64,000 bases of DNA, taken from the NCBI GenBank assembly GCA_965203685.1, contig OZ241908.1, positions 62,001-126,000 on the forward strand, written 5' to 3'. The notes beneath the pieces were generated by a model. That model was not told the origin of the DNA, ran no database searches, and saw nothing but the letters and a program-made list of their open reading frames with translations. This document shows positions 16,758 to 26,693 of the stretch, piece by piece. Every line of letters begins with the position of its first letter. Position 1 is the first letter of the stretch. Position numbers and translations under genes: made by a program. The DNA comes from VXYL01 sp965203685 (GTDB lineage Bacteria; Pseudomonadota; Gammaproteobacteria; Pseudomonadales; Azotimanducaceae).

Positions 16758-17948
16758 ATGAGTCGCGCGTGGGCTAGCGCGACGACCTTCAAGCGCTACC
16801 TGGGGTCGGTCTCGGTCGCCGTCGTGGGGCTCGCCCTCATGGTCGTGGTCGTGGCGACGGGACCGGTGACCGAGTCGGAGACCGATTCAGTCCAACCACC
16901 GGTGGTGAGTCTCATGGAGGCGCGGCCCGGGCCGATCCGGCTGACCGTAACAACGCACGGCGTTGTGCAACCGAAAACCGAGAGCCGCCTTGTGGCCGAG
17001 GTCTCCGGTCGTATCGTGTCAGTTGCCGACTCGATGGTCTCCGGCGGTTTCTTCCGGCGTGGCGACGTGCTTATCACCATCGACCGTGTCGACTATGAAC
17101 TGGCGCTCGAGCAGGCTCGCGCACGCCTGCTTTCGACGAAGAGCGAGCTTGCACAAGCGCGTCGAGCGTTCGCTCGCCAGGAACGGCTGACGGCGACGGA
17201 CGCTGGCAGCGAATCGAAGCGCGACGAAGCGCAGAACCGGCAGCTTTTGGCCGCGTCGAGCGTTCGCGAGGCGACGGCCCAGGAAACGCGTGCCGCCCGG
17301 GATCTCGAGAGGACGCGCGTCATCGCCCCGTATGACGGTCGCGTCCGCAGCGAAACGGTCGATTCGGGCCAGTTCGTGAACCGGGGAGAGACCCTCGCCA
17401 ATCTCTATTCGGTCGATGTTGCCGAAGTGCGGTTGCCGGTGCACGACGAGGACCTGGCTTTTCTACCGGTATCCCTCGACGGCGCGTTGGACCCCGCGGG
17501 TCGATTGGACGTGGTGCTGCGCGCGCGGTTCGCCGGTCGCGAACATGACTGGCGGGGCCGAATCGTGCGTACCGAGGGCGAAATCGATCCCGGGACGCGG
17601 ATGGTGAAGATGATCGCCCAGGTGCCGCGGCCGTACGACCAGCCGGATGGCAGACCCCCGCTCACGGTGGGCCTCTTCGTCGACGCGGAGATCCAGGGAC
17701 GCGAGGTCAGCGACGCCGTGGTGCTCCCGCGCGCAGCGCTTCAGTCGGAAGGACGTGTGCATGTCGTCGAGGCCGACGGTCGCCTCGCCGTGCGGGAAGT
17801 GGACGTGTTGCGCCTGCTCGGTGAGGAGGCCTACGTCGTGGGTTTGCGTGACGGCGAAAGGGTGTCACTGACGCGGCTGCCCGGTGCGGTCGACGGGCAA
17901 AGAGTGCGGACGGCGGACGAGGGCGGCGCACCGGAACCGGTGCCGTGA
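16758..17948 (+). CDS. RND efflux periplasmic adaptor subunit (pair 2)
   Basis: A 396-residue membrane-fusion protein. An N-terminal anchor (VSVAVVGLALMVVVVATG) precedes the first lipoyl half (VSGRIVSVADSMVSGG). A helical hairpin follows around residues 115-175, rich in Arg, Gln and Glu, then the second lipoyl half (VIAPYDGRVRSETVDSGQFV) and beta-barrel domains. It starts 79 bases after the first permease and its last codons overlap the next permease as GTGA, so the four RND genes probably form one operon. It differs enough from the first adaptor to suggest an old duplication or separate origin. Confidence 0.87.
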   Translation: MSRAWASATTFKRYLGSVSVAVVGLALMVVVVATGPVTESETDSVQPPVVSLMEARPGPIRLTVTTHGVVQPKTESRLVAEVSGRIVSVADSMVSGGFFRRGDVLITIDRVDYELALEQARARLLSTKSELAQARRAFARQERLTATDAGSESKRDEAQNRQLLAASSVREATAQETRAARDLERTRVIAPYDGRVRSETVDSGQFVNRGETLANLYSVDVAEVRLPVHDEDLAFLPVSLDGALDPAGRLDVVLRARFAGREHDWRGRIVRTEGEIDPGTRMVKMIAQVPRPYDQPDGRPPLTVGLFVDAEIQGREVSDAVVLPRAALQSEGRVHVVEADGRLAVREVDVLRLLGEEAYVVGLRDGERVSLTRLPGAVDGQRVRTADEGGAPEPVP

Positions 17949-20900
17949 AACGCCTGGTTTCATGGTTCGCCACCAACCCGGTGGCGACCAATCTCCTCGT
18001 GGCGTTCTTGCTCTTTGCGGGCATCGCGTCGTTCACGCGTATATCCGTACAGATCTGGCCGGACCTCGACGTACCCGTCATCAGTATCGTCGTTCCGTAC
18101 CTCGGCGCCGCGCCCGAGGAGGTCGAGACGGCGGTCTGCGCACGCATCGACGAGAAGCTTGACGGCATCGACGGCATCGACCGCGTCCGGTCTACCGCGG
18201 AGGAGGGGCGATGCCGGGTGGTGGTCGCATTGCTGTTCGATGCCAACCGGTCGGCCGTACTGGCCGATGTTCAGAACCAGGTCAACGCGATCGATACCTT
18301 GCCCCCGGAGACCGAGACGCCTGTCGTGAGCCTGCTGTCGCCAAGCGACGTGGTCATTGAAGTGGCGGTCACCGGTCCGACTGACGAGAGGGAGCTGAAG
18401 GAGTTGGCACGCCGTGTGCGCGACGATCTCCTGTCCCTGCCGGCGGTCACGCGCGCGTCTGTCGCCAACGTGCGCCCGTACGAGATTTCCATCGAGGTGT
18501 CCGACTCGTCCCTGCAGCGAAACGGACTGACCTTCGACCAGGTTGCGGGTGCCATTCGCGGCAACTCCCTCGACCTACCGGGGGGCACGATCAAGACGGA
18601 TCGGGGCGAACTGCTGCTGCGCACCCAAGGACAGGCGGATCGTGGGGAGGAGTTCGCCAAGATCGAGGTGACCACGCGCGACGACGGCACGCGGGTGCTT
18701 CTCGAGGATGTCGCGCGCATCGTGGACGGCTTTGCGGACACCGGGCAGGAGTTTCGGTTCGATGGGCGCCCGGCAGCGCTCGTACGCGTCTCCCAGGTGG
18801 GCACCCAGGATCTGCGCGAGATCTCGGCCCAGGTCAGGCGCTACGTCGCCGAGTCGGAGGCCGAGTATCCGGAAGACGTGAAGCTGACGGTGTGGAACGA
18901 TCAGTCGTCGTTGCTCGTGGACCGCCTGTCGACGTTGATCGACAGCGGCCTACAGGGGCTTCTGCTTGTGCTGGTGGTACTCGCCTTGTTCCTGCGCCCG
19001 CACCTAGCGCTCTGGGTTGCTGCGGGCATCCCGATCGCGTTGCTCGGCGCCGTGTTCCTGCTGTTTTGTTTCGACGTTTCGATCGACGCGGTCTCGCTCA
19101 TTGGCTTCATACTGGTCCTGGGGCTGCTCGTCGACGACGCCGTCGTTGTCGGCGAGTCCGCTTACGTGGCACAGCGCGAAGGGGTGGGGCAACTGGCGGG
19201 GGCCATCGAGGGTGCCCGGCGCGTATTCGTGCCGGTCACGTTCGGGGTCTTGACGACCGTTGCCGCGTTCGTGCCGATGCTCTTCCTGACCGGCGTTGCC
19301 GGTCAGTTCATGGCGGCCGTGGCGGCGCCGGTGATCTGCTGCTTGGCGTTTTCGCTGATCGAGTGCCACGTGATCCTGCCGCTGCATCTCGGCCATCGCT
19401 CGGACTCGATGCCGCTCGGCGAGTTCGGTATCGCGCTGCTGGCCGTCGCCGTGCTCGGCGCGGTCGTGCTGGCCGCGGGTCCGGGCGACGCGATTGGCCT
19501 GTCGATCGGCGTTGCCTGCCTGGTTGTGGCTGCGCACATGAGCGGCGCGCTGCGTTGGTTGGGGGCGGCATTCGCCCGCATCCAGGTGCGTTTCGAACAA
19601 GGGCTCGAGACGTTCATCCAAGGCACTTTCCGGCGCGTGGTCAAAGGTGCGCTTCGAAGGCGTGCGCTGACCGTCACGACCGGGGTCGTTGCGTTCGGGC
19701 TCGCCGTCGCAGCCGTGGTCGGCGGCCACCTGCCGTTCTCTTTCTTGATCGCGGACCAGGGCGACCGGATCGTCGCCAAGCTGACCATGCCTTTCGGTGT
19801 GCCTCGGCACGACACGGATCGCGCCGTCGCGCGATTGGTGGGGTCGGCGCGGAGCTTGCAGGCCGAGCTGGCGCGGGAGTACGGAGCACCCGTCATCACG
19901 TACATAGCCGAGTCGCACGGCTCGCACCTGCCCGGCGGGACGGGTGGGGATGCGGTCCCCACGGGAAGCCACCTCGGCGAGATCTACCTGCAGTTGTCAC
20001 CTTCGGAGGAGCGTGAGATTGCGACCGTCGAGGTGGCGGAAGCGTGGCGCACGGCGACGGGGCCGATCGACGGTGCCGAGCAGCTTGTCTTCGTGACCGA
20101 CTTCAGGCAGTCCTCTCCGGACATCGACATTCGGCTGTTCGGGGACAGCATGGAGGACTTAAGGACCGCCTCCAGTGCAGTTGAGGCGGAGCTGGTTCGC
20201 TACCCGGGCGTCCACGAGGTCGCCGCCTCTTTCAGGGAAGGGAAAGAAGAACTCTCGCTATCGCTCACCGACGCCGGTGCTGCGCTTGGACTGACGCTCT
20301 CGGACGTGGGGCGGCAGGTCCGCCAAGCCTTCTACGGCGAGGAAGCGCAGCGCGTCCAGCGCGGGGAGGACGACCTGCGCGTCATGGTTCGCTACCCGGA
20401 GGACGCGCGGCGTTCGCTCGGTGCCCTGCATGCGCTCCACGTCCGCACGCCGGCCGGCACCTACGTGCCCTTTCGGACGGTGGCCGACGCCGAATGGGGG
20501 CGTGGCACACAGTTGATCGAACGCGTCAACGGCGTGCGCTCCGTCAACGTCTCCGCGAAGGTTGACTTGGATCAGACCTCCGGGAATGCCGTGCTGGCCG
20601 CGATGGGACCGTTCCTTACCGCCACGGTCGACGCGAATCCCGGACTCGGCTACGAGATTGAGAGCAACCGGGCCGTGCGGGAAACCGTGGCAAGCGCACT
20701 CCCGCTGTTCCTGGCGGCCCTTGGTGCCGTCTACGCGCTCCTCGCGATCCCGCTGCGCTCGTACCATCAGCCGCTGATCGTCATGGCCGTGCTGCCGTTC
20801 TGCTTCGTGGGCGCAGTCTTGGGGCACCTATTCACCATGGTGTTCGGAATCGTGCTCGGCTTCTCGATGCCGTCCGCGTTCGGGTTGTTGGCGGCCGCCG

Positions 20901-22504
20901 GGGTGGCGATCAATGCCTCCCTGGTGTTGCTGCACGGTGTGCAACGCTGCCGCGCGGATGGGGATGCGGTAGAAGCGGCCTTGGAGAATGCCGCGGCGTC
21001 CCGGTGCCGACCGATTCTGATCACCACGGTGACGTCGTTCGTCGGCCTCATGCCGTTGATGTTGACCCGCAGTCCCAGTGCCGCGCCGATGGTCCCCATG
21101 GTGGTCTCGCTGGCCTTTGGCATCGCGGTGTCCTCGGTTGCGGCCCTCGTCTTCGTACCGGCCCTGTGGCTCGTTCTTCACCGCGTCGGGACCGGTACCC
21201 GGCAAACGGCCACGAGTCTCGCCGCCCGGGTCGGCCGTGCGCCGCGCGTTGCGGCGTGGCTGGCGCGTTACCCCTTCCTGCAGGACAGCCTGCGTAGCCG
21301 CGAGTTCACGGACCTCTTGATCGAGGATGAAGAGGAACTGGATCCCGAGACCGCGCGCATTGCACGCACGGGCTTGGTCCGCCTCTACTATCGGCGCGAG
21401 TTCGACCGGCAGGTGATGGATGAGCAGTTGTCCGCGATCGCCGAAAAGGCGCCCTCGACCGATGAACTCGTCGTGGAGACGCGGAACTGGGCCCAGCAGC
21501 GCGCGTTCCAGCTTGGGGCGCACATGTTGCGCGGCGCGGTGGAACCCCGGGAGGCCGCAGGACCGCTCTCGGACATTCTCGACACCTGCCTGGTCCAAGC
21601 GCTGGCCGCCGTCCGGCGGGACGTCGCTGCTGAGCACGGTCCGGTACGCGACGGCCTGTTGGCGTTGGTGGCCTTGGACGCGCACGGACGGCGTGAATTC
21701 GCCATTGGCGGTTCGCTCCGCATATTGTTCGTGTACGACTGCGCCGGGGGGGCCGCGTCGCCGGTCGACGTGCAGGCGTGGCACACGTCGTTGCTGCAGC
21801 GCTTCGTGCGCGTATTCGGCGAGTTGTCGCCTGGTGCCGTGTTGTACAGGCCATCGCCGCCATGGCCAGGACAAGGGGACGCCAATGCGGTGAATTCCCT
21901 GGGCGCTCTCGAGGAGCACTTCAGGGATGCCCCGTCTACCGCCGATCTGCGCACCCTGGTGCATGCCCGGGTCGTATTCGCGGACGGCGATCTCGGCGAG
22001 CGCTTCGAAGCGGCTCGTCAGGCAATCCTCGGCCGCGAGCGCCAGTTCGACTCGTTAAGGGAAGCGCTCTCGGCCTCGCGCCCGCAGGGAGGCGAAGGGC
22101 CGTGGGACGTCATGGGAGCACCAGGCGGGCTCACCGACATCGAGCTTCTCGTCGAGCATCTGCGCTTGGTCGCCTCCAAAGCATCGGCAGTCCCCGTCGC
22201 CGACGGGCTGGTGGCCACCTTGGAGGCAGGTGCGCAACAGGGGTTGATCGATGCGACGGTCGCAGCCGAACTCGCCGACGCGGCACGGTTGTGGCAGAAC
22301 TTCGACGGTTTCATGCGCATGGCGTCCGTCGATCAGGATCCCACGCGTCTGTCGCCGGAGGAGCAGTTGACACTGGCGCAAGCCTGCGGCGCGGTGGCGC
22401 TCGACGAGTTGGCTCGTTCGCTTGCCGCAACCCGGGAACGCAGCGCAGCGCACATCGACACGTGGTTTTCGACGCACGTCCGTCGCACCGAGGTAAACGG
22501 GTAG
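17945..22504 (+). CDS. RND efflux permease fused to a catalytically dead GlnE-like nucleotidyltransferase domain (pair 2)
   Basis: A 1519-residue protein, about 450 longer than a normal RND permease. Residues 1 to about 1080 are a complete permease with GLLVDDAVVVGES in TM4 and a final TM ending VFVPALWLVLHRVG. The soluble remainder follows the order of a GlnE adenylyltransferase/deadenylase unit: SDILDTCLVQAL, the fold strand GGSLRILFVYD (near 1255), NSLGALEEHF, LVHARVVFADGDLGERFEA, and APGGLTDIELLVEHLRLV (near 1392-1410). The catalytic acids are gone: the SDxDL motif reads GSLRI, and the DxRLRP region reads YRPSPPWPG. It is therefore likely a binding or sensing module. The frame is uninterrupted. 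This is inferred from remembered family motifs; no search was possible. Confidence 0.8.
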   Translation: MKRLVSWFATNPVATNLLVAFLLFAGIASFTRISVQIWPDLDVPVISIVVPYLGAAPEEVETAVCARIDEKLDGIDGIDRVRSTAEEGRCRVVVALLFDANRSAVLADVQNQVNAIDTLPPETETPVVSLLSPSDVVIEVAVTGPTDERELKELARRVRDDLLSLPAVTRASVANVRPYEISIEVSDSSLQRNGLTFDQVAGAIRGNSLDLPGGTIKTDRGELLLRTQGQADRGEEFAKIEVTTRDDGTRVLLEDVARIVDGFADTGQEFRFDGRPAALVRVSQVGTQDLREISAQVRRYVAESEAEYPEDVKLTVWNDQSSLLVDRLSTLIDSGLQGLLLVLVVLALFLRPHLALWVAAGIPIALLGAVFLLFCFDVSIDAVSLIGFILVLGLLVDDAVVVGESAYVAQREGVGQLAGAIEGARRVFVPVTFGVLTTVAAFVPMLFLTGVAGQFMAAVAAPVICCLAFSLIECHVILPLHLGHRSDSMPLGEFGIALLAVAVLGAVVLAAGPGDAIGLSIGVACLVVAAHMSGALRWLGAAFARIQVRFEQGLETFIQGTFRRVVKGALRRRALTVTTGVVAFGLAVAAVVGGHLPFSFLIADQGDRIVAKLTMPFGVPRHDTDRAVARLVGSARSLQAELAREYGAPVITYIAESHGSHLPGGTGGDAVPTGSHLGEIYLQLSPSEEREIATVEVAEAWRTATGPIDGAEQLVFVTDFRQSSPDIDIRLFGDSMEDLRTASSAVEAELVRYPGVHEVAASFREGKEELSLSLTDAGAALGLTLSDVGRQVRQAFYGEEAQRVQRGEDDLRVMVRYPEDARRSLGALHALHVRTPAGTYVPFRTVADAEWGRGTQLIERVNGVRSVNVSAKVDLDQTSGNAVLAAMGPFLTATVDANPGLGYEIESNRAVRETVASALPLFLAALGAVYALLAIPLRSYHQPLIVMAVLPFCFVGAVLGHLFTMVFGIVLGFSMPSAFGLLAAAGVAINASLVLLHGVQRCRADGDAVEAALENAAASRCRPILITTVTSFVGLMPLMLTRSPSAAPMVPMVVSLAFGIAVSSVAALVFVPALWLVLHRVGTGTRQTATSLAARVGRAPRVAAWLARYPFLQDSLRSREFTDLLIEDEEELDPETARIARTGLVRLYYRREFDRQVMDEQLSAIAEKAPSTDELVVETRNWAQQRAFQLGAHMLRGAVEPREAAGPLSDILDTCLVQALAAVRRDVAAEHGPVRDGLLALVALDAHGRREFAIGGSLRILFVYDCAGGAASPVDVQAWHTSLLQRFVRVFGELSPGAVLYRPSPPWPGQGDANAVNSLGALEEHFRDAPSTADLRTLVHARVVFADGDLGERFEAARQAILGRERQFDSLREALSASRPQGGEGPWDVMGAPGGLTDIELLVEHLRLVASKASAVPVADGLVATLEAGAQQGLIDATVAAELADAARLWQNFDGFMRMASVDQDPTRLSPEEQLTLAQACGAVALDELARSLAATRERSAAHIDTWFSTHVRRTEVNG

Positions 22505-22567
22505 GGGCACAGCCGCACGTTGCCGCACCTGCCGTAAGCTTCGTACATCGCGGAACAAGGATTGGCC

Positions 22568-23632
22568 ATGGAGTTTTGGACTTCGACGGTGGCCGCGCCG
22601 ACGCGGAGCGCGGCTTTCGCCAGGCAGGCCGAAGCGGAAGGCTGGGACGGGATGCTGGTGGTGGACTCGCAGAACCTGTCCGGCGACCCCTATGTGTGCT
22701 TGGGCCAGGCCGCGACTGCGAGTGAGCGCCTGGGGCTAGCCACATCGGTCACCAACCCGGTCACACGACATCCGGCCGTCACCGCCAGTTCGGCGCTCAC
22801 GCTGCAGCGGCTGTCCGGCGGGCGCATGGTGCTTGGGATCGGACGCGGCGACAGCGCGCTGGCCCATCTCGGCCGCGCGCCGGCCCGTCTCGGCTGGTTT
22901 GAGAGCTACTTGGCCAACCTGCAAGCGTATCTCCGGGGCGAAGAGGTTCCATTCGAGGATGCGCAGGTGCCCGACGAAGCCGCACCCTTGGCCGAGAGGC
23001 TCGGGCTCGCCCATGGCCCACCAACCAGTGCGATCCAGTGGATCGGGGATGGACCGAAGGTGCCCGTCGAAGTCGCTGCGACCGGTCCGAAGGTGATCGG
23101 CATCGCCGCGCGCCAAGCCGAGCGCGTCATGTTGGCGGTGGGCACGGATCCGACGCGGGTCGCGTGGGGCATCGACACGGCCAAGGCAGCCGCTCGCACT
23201 GCAGGCCGGGATCCGGATTCGCTGCGCTTCGGCGCGTACGTGAACATCGTGTGCCATTACGACGTGGCAACCGGCCGGGAACTGGGTCGGGCATCGACGG
23301 GTCTCTTCGCGCGGTTCTCCGTCATGTACGGCGAGGTGTCGGGGCCGGCGGACGAACAGCAGCGGGAAGTGTTCAGGAACCTGCATGACCGCTACGACAT
23401 GACGGCTCACGGTCGGCAAGGCGGTCAGCAGACGACGGCGCTCACGGACGACTTCATCGACGGCTACGCCATCGTCGGTGGCCCGGACCACTGCGCCGCG
23501 AGGCTCGGTGCGCTGGTGGATCTTGGGCTCGACAAGTTCGCCGTCATGGGCCCGAACTTCGCGGCGAACTCGCCGGAGGCGCAGATCGCGGCGAGGCGGT
23601 TCTCGGACGAGGTCCTGCCTAGGCTGCGTTAA
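22568..23632 (+). CDS. LLM-class flavin/F420-dependent oxidoreductase
   Basis: A 354-residue luciferase-like monooxygenase family protein with the N-terminal barrel EGWDGMLVVDSQNLSGD, LGLATSVTNPVTRHPAVTAS, GGRMVLGIGRGDSALAHLG and the late GPKVIGIAARQAERVMLAV. ATG 22568 follows AAGGA by about seven bases; a TTG at 22562 is also in frame. It lies 63 bases after the long RND permease and is convergent with the esterase. The substrate is unknown; the family includes F420-dependent reductases and FMN monooxygenases. Confidence 0.83.
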   Translation: MEFWTSTVAAPTRSAAFARQAEAEGWDGMLVVDSQNLSGDPYVCLGQAATASERLGLATSVTNPVTRHPAVTASSALTLQRLSGGRMVLGIGRGDSALAHLGRAPARLGWFESYLANLQAYLRGEEVPFEDAQVPDEAAPLAERLGLAHGPPTSAIQWIGDGPKVPVEVAATGPKVIGIAARQAERVMLAVGTDPTRVAWGIDTAKAAARTAGRDPDSLRFGAYVNIVCHYDVATGRELGRASTGLFARFSVMYGEVSGPADEQQREVFRNLHDRYDMTAHGRQGGQQTTALTDDFIDGYAIVGGPDHCAARLGALVDLGLDKFAVMGPNFAANSPEAQIAARRFSDEVLPRLR

Positions 23633-23675
23633 GCGTTCGCGGAGCCGTTCGCTGGAGGTGCGTTGACGTCCGCCG

Positions 23676-24869
23676 TCACTTGAACAACCGCGGCAGGAAG
23701 TCGGCGAGATAGTCGCGCCAGTTGGCCCAAGTGTGGCCGCCCTCGCTCTCGACGTAGAGGTGCGTGATGCCGTACTTCTCGAACACGGCCCGCGTAGGTG
23801 CGACCGAACCGTACAGAAAGTCCGTCTTGCCCATGGCGTAGTAGACGAGCTTCATCGATTCGGACGCCTTGGCCAGCGCGGCTGCGTTGCGCGCCTCGTA
23901 CGCATCGACACGTTCCGCCGACATCAGGCCCATGCTGAAAATGCCGACGTAGGCGAAGAGTTCCGGGTTCACGAGTCCGGTCGACATCGTGTGCGCGCCT
24001 CCCATCGACAGGCCGGCCATGGCCCGTGCGCCGCGCTCGTTGACGGTTCGGAAGTTCGCCTCGATGAACGGCACGAGGTCGGTCAGCAGGTCGTTCGAGA
24101 AGTCCGTGTTTGCGAGCATGTCCGCGGCGGCCCTCGGCGGCGTGTGGCCGAGTGGCATGACGATGATCATCGGTTCGGCCTCGCCGGCCGCGATCAGGTT
24201 GTCGAGGATGTAGTGCGCCCGACCGATCGCCGTCCAGCCGTCTTCCCGGTCCCCGGCACCGTGGACGAGATAGAGGACGGGGTAGGCCGCATCGCTCGTC
24301 ATGTAGCCCGGTGGCGTGTAGGCGACCGCTGGCCGCTTGACGTCCAAGGACGACCAGTATTCGATGCGCGATACCGCGCCGTGCGGGACGTCCTTGTCGT
24401 AGGCCTGGAACGCCCCGCCCTTCCTGCCGGTCTCCACGACGCTGCTAACGCCACCCGGGTAGCCCTTGATGACGCTGCTGCCAACGGGGTCGGCGACGTC
24501 GACGCCGTTGACCCGGAAAACGAACCGGAACGTGTCCACCTCGAGCGGTGCCGGCGTGGTGACGGTCCAGAGCCCCCCGTCGTCCTTGCTCAAGGCCAGG
24601 CCCGGCGTCTCGCCCCCGAACCCGACGGGGATAACGTCTGCAGCATCGCCGCTGATTACGCGCACCGTGGTGGCCTCGGGTGCGCAGAGGCGGAACGTCA
24701 CCCGGCCGTCGTCCAGCACTTCAACGGACTGGTAGTCCGGCATTGGCACGAAACCGCCACCCCCTCCGCAAGTCTCAGGTTGGGCGTCGGTGGCCGGCTG
24801 GGCCCACGCTGATGCCGCTAGGGCCAACGAGGCGCACGCGACGGCCGCGGGCTGGAACGTCCTGCTCAT
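23676..24869 (-). CDS. secreted esterase with N-terminal CBM48/E-set domain (enterochelin-esterase-like)
   Basis: A 397-residue exported protein with a signal peptide ending near AWAQPA. Residues 45-140 form an immunoglobulin-like E-set domain (RVTFRLCAPEATTVRVI) and residues 165-397 an esterase-D/Fes-type alpha/beta hydrolase. The nucleophile is Ser288 in AGLSMGGAH. The catalytic His is in EGGHTWANWR near residue 380. YLVHGAGDREDGW supplies the oxyanion hole. The layout is that of secreted feruloyl/xylan esterases and siderophore esterases; which ester it cuts is unknown. The next gene upstream on the same strand is a DUF3604 protein 39 bases away. Confidence 0.86.
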   Translation of the reverse strand: MSRTFQPAAVACASLALAASAWAQPATDAQPETCGGGGGFVPMPDYQSVEVLDDGRVTFRLCAPEATTVRVISGDAADVIPVGFGGETPGLALSKDDGGLWTVTTPAPLEVDTFRFVFRVNGVDVADPVGSSVIKGYPGGVSSVVETGRKGGAFQAYDKDVPHGAVSRIEYWSSLDVKRPAVAYTPPGYMTSDAAYPVLYLVHGAGDREDGWTAIGRAHYILDNLIAAGEAEPMIIVMPLGHTPPRAAADMLANTDFSNDLLTDLVPFIEANFRTVNERGARAMAGLSMGGAHTMSTGLVNPELFAYVGIFSMGLMSAERVDAYEARNAAALAKASESMKLVYYAMGKTDFLYGSVAPTRAVFEKYGITHLYVESEGGHTWANWRDYLADFLPRLFK

Positions 24870-24908
24870 GGAAACATCCTCCGGTTGTCTTCAATGGCGC
24901 ACCCTCGT

Positions 24909-26693
24909 CTACAGCGGCGCGACCCAGATCGGCGACGACCAGGCACGCTCCTGGATGGTTGCGTGCAGGTCGCGCCTCGGCGTTGTTCCGGCACGGAAGG
25001 CGTCCCACGTGGACCAACGGCAGGTGGGGTTTTCCAGCACGCGGACGTAGTAGAAAGCGCGCTTGGATACCTCGAAGTCCGGATCCCGCCACAGCGCTCG
25101 CAACTCGGCTGCGCCGACGTCCTCGGTGATGCTGCAATCCTCGGTGTCGACCTCGGCACCGTTGTCCGGGCAGCGGTGGGTAGCGGGATCGACGTCCAAG
25201 CCGTCCGAGCAGGCGACGTCGTACACCTGCTCATGCGTGCGGCCGTCGGCAGCCCAGCCCTTGATGATCTGCAGTCGCTGCAGGCGCGTGCCCACCGGGT
25301 CGGCGGTCGCCCAGGCGAGGAACGTTGGTGCGTCCTCGCCTTGCAGCGCAATTTCGCCGCCTTGGACGGTGCCTTGCGAGGCGTGGTCGAGCAGATCCGG
25401 GGCGTCGACCAGGTCGTCGGTGAAATCGTAGCTCGCAGCGAAACGCACCTTCATGCGCGGCCCGGAGGTTGCGAAAGTCTCCTTGCGGCGAAACGCGTCG
25501 AAAATCGCGTCGCGCGTGTTCTCCGACGCCCAGACGCCGGCCAGGCCCGAGGCGCCGAAGAAGCGCTGGTAGGTCTCCAGGAACCCGTCGCCATCGTCCA
25601 CGGGCACGGAGCCGCGCTCCGGTGCCTCGTCGGCCAGTACGCCCACCTTGCTTAAGTACTTGTCCTCGTCGAAGCGCTCGCCGACGTTGTGCGTATCGCT
25701 CGCGCCGACGATGCCGAACCGGTAGGGGTTCAAGCCATCGGTCGCCTCCATCGAGAGGCCGTTCATCCAGGCCTCGCGCACGTAGCTGCCTTGTGGACGG
25801 CTCTTTCTCCAGCTCGCGATGTGGTAGGGGAATATCTCGAAGTCCGCCCACTCGTCGTTCAGCGACAGGAACGGGTGCGTATCCGACGTCCCCTTCACCT
25901 GGGTGATTTCCACCAGCGGCTCGTTGCGCAAGCGCTGCTCGGCGTAGGCCGCGTCGAGGGGGTCTCCGGCGAACTTGACCAGATCGAACATGTTGCCGTT
26001 GGAGCCGTTGGCGTTGTGCGGCACTGCGATGGCGTCTATGCCCTCTTCGTCGCGATGCTTGTCCATCCAGGCCCACAGGTCTTCGGGGTTCAGCGAGTCC
26101 AAGCGGCTGAACGGCAGTGTCGGCACCTTGCTGCCCCGGTAAAAGACGTTGCGGTGCAGGTTGCCACCGTCCTCGGCGGACGATGTGTACTCGTAGCCGA
26201 TGAAGGTGGTGAACTCGCCGGGGCGGTTGTGCCGCTCGGCGGCGTCCTGAATCGCCCGCCAGGCGGTGAGCGAGTCCTCCTGGCGACCGATGTCCTCCAG
26301 TGCGTCGAAGCAGTCCCGGAATGCCTCGCCGCGCTCGGCATTGGTCTCGGCGTCCACGCATGCCTTCACCTCGGGCCGGTCGGCGTCTGGATGTTCGGGG
26401 TCGGCCCATGCCGAGAAAATGCCCAGGTAGAAGGCGTGGTCGGTAACCGCAAAGAAGTCCAGCGGCCGGTCGAGTCGGATGTCGAAACCCCCGGCATGTT
26501 CGACGGCTTCGCCCTGGGCGAACCGATAGGCATGGTCCGGCGTGGTCAGCGTGCCGAACAGGAATGCGTCGAACGAGTAGCGCGTATGGACGTGCAGGTC
26601 GCCGAAGAGCGCGGTCTTGGCTTGGCCGAGAGCGCCGGTTGACGCGAATGCGCAGGCAAGGGCGCATGCGAAGACGGTTGGCACCTTGTTCAT
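24909..26693 (-). CDS. DUF3604 domain-containing secreted protein
   Basis: A 594-residue exported protein with a signal peptide (VFACALACAFASTGALGQA). Metal-ligand-like motifs of the PHP/DUF3604 type appear near the N-terminus (GDLHVHTRYSFDAF, FAVTDHAFYLG) and again at EGIDAIAVPHNAN and GASDTHNVG. These spaced His and Asp residues suggest a metal-dependent hydrolase fold, but no member's reaction is known to me. It is the likely first gene of a two-gene minus-strand unit with the esterase. Confidence 0.82.
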   Translation of the reverse strand: MNKVPTVFACALACAFASTGALGQAKTALFGDLHVHTRYSFDAFLFGTLTTPDHAYRFAQGEAVEHAGGFDIRLDRPLDFFAVTDHAFYLGIFSAWADPEHPDADRPEVKACVDAETNAERGEAFRDCFDALEDIGRQEDSLTAWRAIQDAAERHNRPGEFTTFIGYEYTSSAEDGGNLHRNVFYRGSKVPTLPFSRLDSLNPEDLWAWMDKHRDEEGIDAIAVPHNANGSNGNMFDLVKFAGDPLDAAYAEQRLRNEPLVEITQVKGTSDTHPFLSLNDEWADFEIFPYHIASWRKSRPQGSYVREAWMNGLSMEATDGLNPYRFGIVGASDTHNVGERFDEDKYLSKVGVLADEAPERGSVPVDDGDGFLETYQRFFGASGLAGVWASENTRDAIFDAFRRKETFATSGPRMKVRFAASYDFTDDLVDAPDLLDHASQGTVQGGEIALQGEDAPTFLAWATADPVGTRLQRLQIIKGWAADGRTHEQVYDVACSDGLDVDPATHRCPDNGAEVDTEDCSITEDVGAAELRALWRDPDFEVSKRAFYYVRVLENPTCRWSTWDAFRAGTTPRRDLHATIQERAWSSPIWVAPL

